Positions 6,532-9,547 of a stretch of DNA of 9,547 nucleotides are shown piece after piece; position 1 is the stretch's first letter; each line of letters opens with the position of its first letter. The notes beneath the pieces are model-generated. The model was not told where the DNA came from and searched no databases. It saw nothing but the letters and a program-made list of their open reading frames with translations. This stretch comes from Nocardioides sp. Lineage in GTDB: Bacteria; Actinomycetota; Actinomycetes; Propionibacteriales; Nocardioidaceae. Made by a program: the position numbers and the translations under genes. The stretch spans positions 1 through 9,547 of the forward strand of contig JASLDK010000049.1 of the NCBI GenBank assembly GCA_030145945.1, read 5' to 3'.

Positions 6532-6580
6532 GTACGTCGAAGGGGGCTCCGGCATCGCGCCGGAGCCCCCTTCGTCGTAC
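6532..6580. terminator. Strong hairpin between two convergent transporter operons
   Basis: Arms 6532-6553 and 6559-6580 pair over 22 positions with a single T-T mismatch around a five-base loop; the inner 16 pairs are perfect and G/C rich. It begins nine bases after the ATPase stop and ends 18 bases before the livF stop. There is no U-tract on either strand, as is common in high-GC actinobacteria. Its symmetry and position suggest that it ends transcription from both directions. Confidence 0.85.
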
Positions 6581-6598
6581 TGCTGTGTGCTGTCGTCC

Positions 6599-7324
6599 TC
6601 AGACGTCCCCACCGAGGTAGGCGGCCTTGACCGCCGGATCCACGGCCAGGTCCTGCCCCTTCCCGGACCGGACGATCTCGCCGGTCTCGAGGATGTGGGC
6701 GTCGTGTGAGCGCTTGAGCGCCTGGGCGGCGTTCTGCTCGACCAGCAGGACGGTCGTGCCCTGCTCGTTGATCTCCGTGATGATCGTGAAGATCTGCTGG
6801 ATCAACTTGGGCGCCAGACCCATCGACGGCTCGTCGAGGAGCAGCAGCTTCGGTCGCGACATCAGCGCACGTCCGATGGCCAGCATCTGCTGCTCACCGC
6901 CGGACATGCTCCCGGCCGCCTGCTTCTCGCGCTCCTTCAGCCGCGGGAACAGCGTGAACACCCGGTCCAGGTCCTCCCGGTAGGCCGCGGTCTTGCGGTC
7001 CTTGCGCAAGAATGCGCCCATGTCGAGGTTCTCGCTCACCGTCATACCCGGGAAGCAACCGCGCCCCTCGGGTGATTGACTGATCCCCAGCTTCACCCGC
7101 TCGTACGGCGGGAGCTGAGTGATGTCCTGTCCCTGGAACCGGATCGCACCACCACGCACCTTGCGCAGGCCGGAGACCGTCTTCAGCGTGGTCGTCTTCC
7201 CGGCGCCGTTGGCACCGACCAGCGAGGTCACCGTGCCCTCAGGCACGGAGAAGCTCACCCCTCGGATGGCCTCGATGTGACCGTAGTTGACCTGAAGGTC
7301 CTCGACCTCAAGAAGCATCTTCAT
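6599..7324 (-). CDS. livF: Branched-chain amino acid ABC transporter ATP-binding protein LivF
   Basis: A 241-residue ATPase, one of the two in the Leu/Ile/Val (HAAT) importer. It has Walker A GANGAGKT (37-44), the Q-loop in LGISQSPEGRGCFPGMTV, signature MSGGEQQMLAIGRAL (140-154) and Walker B LLLLDEPSMGLAP (160-172, catalytic E165). The switch position reads VEQN, with Q197 instead of histidine; this replacement is normal for LivF and separates it from LivG. EGRG-x-FPGMTV is also LivF-specific. Two in-frame starts compete. ATG 7324 overlaps the livG end by 17 bases. ATG 7318 overlaps by 11 and has GGGAG nine bases upstream, a better distance. Either way it is coupled to livG. It is the last gene of the minus-strand liv operon, ending at the shared hairpin. 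Confidence 0.95.
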   Translation of the reverse strand: MKMLLEVEDLQVNYGHIEAIRGVSFSVPEGTVTSLVGANGAGKTTTLKTVSGLRKVRGGAIRFQGQDITQLPPYERVKLGISQSPEGRGCFPGMTVSENLDMGAFLRKDRKTAAYREDLDRVFTLFPRLKEREKQAAGSMSGGEQQMLAIGRALMSRPKLLLLDEPSMGLAPKLIQQIFTIITEINEQGTTVLLVEQNAAQALKRSHDAHILETGEIVRSGKGQDLAVDPAVKAAYLGGDV

Positions 7325-8126
7325 CCACTCCCAGGTAGGCGGCGATCACCGCCGGGTTGTCGCGGATCTCGGCAGGCACGCCCTCCGCGATCTTGCGGCC
7401 GAACTCGAGCACGACGATCCGGTCGGTGACACCCATGACGAGGCGCATGTCGTGCTCGATCAACAGGACCGTGTAGCCGGCATCGCGCACCTTGCGGATC
7501 AGCTCCATGAGCTTGACCTTCTCGGCGGGGTTGAAGCCCGCCGCCGGCTCGTCGAGGCACAGCAACTTGGGTCCGGTCGCCATCGCGCGCGCGATCTCGA
7601 GCCGGCGCTGGTCGCCGTACGACAGGTTCGCGGCAAGCTCGTCATGTCGAGCGTTGATACCCACGAGCTTGAGCAGTTCCTTGGCCCGCTCCAGCGAAGC
7701 GGCCTCGGTACGGCGGTGACGCGGTGTGCGCAGCAGCGCGTCGAAGAAGCCGACCTTGCTGTGGGCGTCGGTGCCGACCATGACGTTCTCGAGCACCGTC
7801 ATCGACTTGAACAGCCGGATGTTCTGGAAGGTCCGGGCCAGGCCGAGCCTGGTGATCTTGTGCTTCTTCATCTTCGTCAAGGCGGTGCCGTCGAAGCGCA
7901 CCACCCCCGACGTCGGGCGATAGACGCCCGTCATCACGTTGAAGCACGTGGTCTTGCCGGCTCCGTTGGGTCCGATCAGGCCGAGGATCTCCCCCTCGCG
8001 GATCTCGAAGCTGACGTCGTCGAGAGCGGTGAGACCGCCGAACCGCAACGTCACGTGGTCGACCTCGAGCAGTGCCCTGCCCTGCCCCGATGCCGCCGTC
8101 GTCTGCTCGATCGTCTGATCAGACAT
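7308..8126 (-). CDS. livG: Branched-chain amino acid ABC transporter ATP-binding protein LivG
   Basis: A 272-residue ATPase that pairs with LivF under the LivH/LivM channel. It shows Walker A GPNGAGKTT (52-60), LARTFQNIRLFKSMTVLENV (96-115) with Q101 as the Q-loop residue, signature LSYGDQRRLEIARAM (168-182), Walker B LLCLDEPAAGFNP (188-200, E193) and switch H225 in LLIEHDM. LARTFQNIRLF and DEPAAG-x-NP are LivG signatures. I choose ATG 8126 because GGAGGAGG (8133-8140) sits six bases upstream. The longer frame from 8156 would add ten residues encoded inside livM and has no such site. The gene overlaps the livM end by eight bases and livF by 11-17 bases, a tightly coupled operon. Confidence 0.95.
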   Translation of the reverse strand: MSDQTIEQTTAASGQGRALLEVDHVTLRFGGLTALDDVSFEIREGEILGLIGPNGAGKTTCFNVMTGVYRPTSGVVRFDGTALTKMKKHKITRLGLARTFQNIRLFKSMTVLENVMVGTDAHSKVGFFDALLRTPRHRRTEAASLERAKELLKLVGINARHDELAANLSYGDQRRLEIARAMATGPKLLCLDEPAAGFNPAEKVKLMELIRKVRDAGYTVLLIEHDMRLVMGVTDRIVVLEFGRKIAEGVPAEIRDNPAVIAAYLGVDEDAS

Positions 8127-9315
8127 TGGCGTCCTCCTCCAGTTCGCCCTCTTCAAGTGCCTCGATCTCGGCTTCCGCCGCCTTGGCGCGTCTGGTACGT
8201 CTCGGCGGCAGCAAGCCTTCCGGACGCCACACCGCCAGAACCGTCAGGGCCAGGCCGAACACGAGCAGGCGGAAGTCCGCGAACTCACGGAAGCGCTCTG
8301 GCAGGTAGGCCACGAGTGCACCTCCGACGACCGCGCCCCACCGGTTGCCGGAGCCACCCACGATGACGGCGGCGACGAACAACATCGAGAGCAGCAACGG
8401 GAAGCTGTCAGGGCTGATGTAGCCACCTTGTCCACTGGCGTAGAACGCTCCCGACAGTCCGCCGATGGCAGCGCCGAGGGCGAAGGCCATCAACTTGTAC
8501 TTGAAGGTCGGCACGCCCATCAGCTCGGCCGCGTCTTCGTCCTCGCGAGTCGCCTCCCACGCCCGCCCGACGCGACTGGCCTTCACCAGGCGGTCGCCGA
8601 TGATCACGAGCACCAGGGCGGTCAGGATCAGCCAGTAGTAGGGCACCGCGTTGGTCGCGCCGAAGACCAGGAACCGGGTTCCGTGGTCGAAGTCGAGCGA
8701 CGGGGACAATCCGTCCCACATCACGCGCGGGATGGTGAACAGCCCGCCTTCGTCGAACGGCGGCTTGGCCGCTGGCCCGATCGTGTTCGGGTGCGGGATG
8801 TCCTTGATGCCTGCCGACGCACCCAGCCACTCGATGTTCTTGACACAGATCCGGATGATCTCTCCGAAGCCGAGGGTCACGATGGCGAGGTAGTCGCCGC
8901 GCACGCGCAGCGTCGGCGCGCCCAGGATCACACCGGTGATCATCGTGACGACGACCGCCACCGGCAGCACGAGGAAGAACGGCCAGTTGCCGTGCTGGGA
9001 CGTCAGCACGCCGGTCGTATAGGCACCGGTCGCGTAGAAGCCGACATAGCCGAGGTCGAGCAGGCCGGCGTAGCCGATGACGATGTTGAGGCCGAGCGCG
9101 ACGAGCGCGAAGGCGGCCACCTGGAACATCACACCACCGAAGTCGATCTCCGTGGTCGTGATGACCGGCGGACGCAGCAGCGGCAGCGCATAGAAGAAGA
9201 GGGCGAACAGGGTGATCAGGAGGACCTTCGCCATCTTCGGCAGGGCGTTGAAGCGGTCAATGACTCCGTCCCACCGCTCGCCGATGGCACGCAGGCCGTT
9301 GCGCAGTGCGGTCAT
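8119..9315 (-). CDS. livM: Branched-chain amino acid ABC transporter permease LivM
   Basis: The 398-residue membrane permease is one half of the Liv channel, with about eight or more hydrophobic segments between residues 29 and 365. The strongest family mark is LGLNIVIGYAGLLDLGYVGF (74-93). LRVRGDYLAIVTLGFGEIIRI (136-156) and the coupling region GRAWEATREDEDAAELMG (250-267) also fit LivM. A loop at about 160-220 is longer and more hydrophilic than the rest and should face outside. The C-terminus carries an acidic tail (379-398: EAEIEALEEGELEED) after a run of arginines, cytoplasmic by inference. ATG 9315 is chosen because its first base is the last base of the livH stop (TGATG). A frame open to 9411 would overlap livH by 97 bases and begins with an arginine-rich stretch unlike a permease. 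Confidence 0.95.
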   Translation of the reverse strand: MTALRNGLRAIGERWDGVIDRFNALPKMAKVLLITLFALFFYALPLLRPPVITTTEIDFGGVMFQVAAFALVALGLNIVIGYAGLLDLGYVGFYATGAYTTGVLTSQHGNWPFFLVLPVAVVVTMITGVILGAPTLRVRGDYLAIVTLGFGEIIRICVKNIEWLGASAGIKDIPHPNTIGPAAKPPFDEGGLFTIPRVMWDGLSPSLDFDHGTRFLVFGATNAVPYYWLILTALVLVIIGDRLVKASRVGRAWEATREDEDAAELMGVPTFKYKLMAFALGAAIGGLSGAFYASGQGGYISPDSFPLLLSMLFVAAVIVGGSGNRWGAVVGGALVAYLPERFREFADFRLLVFGLALTVLAVWRPEGLLPPRRTRRAKAAEAEIEALEEGELEEDANV

Positions 9316-9547
9316 CAGGCACGCGCCTTTCCGAGCGCCTCGCCGAGCAGGCCGGACGGTCGCACCAGGAGGATGAGCACGAGGAGCACGAAGGCGACGA
9401 CGTCGCGCCACTTGTCACCGAAGACGGCCGAGCCCCACGCCTCCATGACCCCGAGCACGATGCCTCCGAGGAGGGCACCACGGAGATTCCCGATACCGCC
9501 CATGACCGCCGCGGTGAACGCCTTGACTCCGAGAAGGAAGCCCGCGC
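9315..9547 (-). CDS. livH: Branched-chain amino acid ABC transporter permease LivH, 3' part
   Basis: Only the last 76 codons are inside the window; the gene continues past the right edge. AGFLLGVKAFTAAVMGGIGN followed by LRGALLGGIVLGVMEAW is the conserved LivH region before the last transmembrane helix (DVVAFVLLVLILLVRPSGLLG), and the protein ends in GEALGKARA. LivH and LivM form the heterodimeric channel of the HAAT importer. The stop shares one base with the livM ATG, so the two permeases are probably translated in a coupled way and in equal amounts. An internal ATG at 9503 is not the true start because the conserved frame stays open to the edge. The periplasmic-type binding protein (LivJ/K) and the operon promoter are expected beyond the edge. 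Confidence 0.93.
   Translation of the reverse strand, partial: AGFLLGVKAFTAAVMGGIGNLRGALLGGIVLGVMEAWGSAVFGDKWRDVVAFVLLVLILLVRPSGLLGEALGKARA

Noticed and set aside
6581..6598. Short TGCTGT repeat beside the terminator
   Set aside because: Two copies of six bases are expected by chance in this composition and have no link to a repeat array.
7452..8366. 304-codon + frame opposite livG and livM
   Set aside because: Shadow of two complete liv genes with all motifs; the translated product looks like reverse-frame ABC sequence.
1..9547. CRISPR array, tRNA or rRNA genes, toxin-antitoxin pair, riboswitch, prophage or defence genes
   Set aside because: No spaced repeats, cloverleaf-like segments or relevant protein families were seen. 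Gaps between genes are 162 bp or shorter and are accounted for by promoters, one dyad and one terminator.

Overview
The window comes from a high-GC actinobacterium, probably Nocardioides-like or a relative. The evidence is the strong G/C bias at third codon positions, GTG starts, starts without a Shine-Dalgarno site that sit six bases after a TANNNT box, and a proofreading-deficient PolA of the mycobacterial type. It is ordinary chromosomal housekeeping and transport sequence with one mobile-element remnant at the left edge. I found no defence island, CRISPR array, RNA gene, prophage or biosynthetic cluster, and no convincing undescribed system.

Layout. Bases 3-164 (+) are the last 53 codons of an IS481-type transposase whose body lies outside the window. 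It runs head-on into polA (161-2878, -), and the two genes share one CTAG as their stop codons. A 64-bp divergent gap separates polA from a hotdog-fold acyl-CoA thioesterase (2943-3368, +). That gene converges with a GNAT acetyltransferase (3373-3969, -). A 162-bp divergent gap then leads to a three-gene polar amino acid ABC importer on the + strand: lipoprotein binding protein (4132-4917), permease (4952-5758) and ATPase (5755-6522). A strong hairpin (6532-6580) closes this operon and faces the end of a branched-chain amino acid importer operon on the - strand. In transcription order that operon is livH (3' part only, 9315-9547), livM, livG and livF.

How the genes work together. Two separate amino acid uptake systems converge on one terminator. 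The first is the PAAT type: one binding protein, one permease subunit type and one ATPase. The second is the HAAT/Liv type: two permeases and two ATPases; its binding protein and promoter must lie beyond the right edge, or elsewhere. PolA acts in DNA repair and Okazaki-fragment processing. The thioesterase is a small CoA-ester hydrolase of unknown substrate. From memory, polA, a small thioesterase and a liv operon are also near neighbours in streptomycetes. The polar amino acid importer and the GNAT gene may therefore be insertions into a conserved neighbourhood.

The points most worth a second look are regulatory: two back-to-back apparently leaderless promoters between polA and the thioesterase, the same TAGAGT-N6-start arrangement in front of the binding-protein gene, and the CTAG junction between the transposase remnant and polA.
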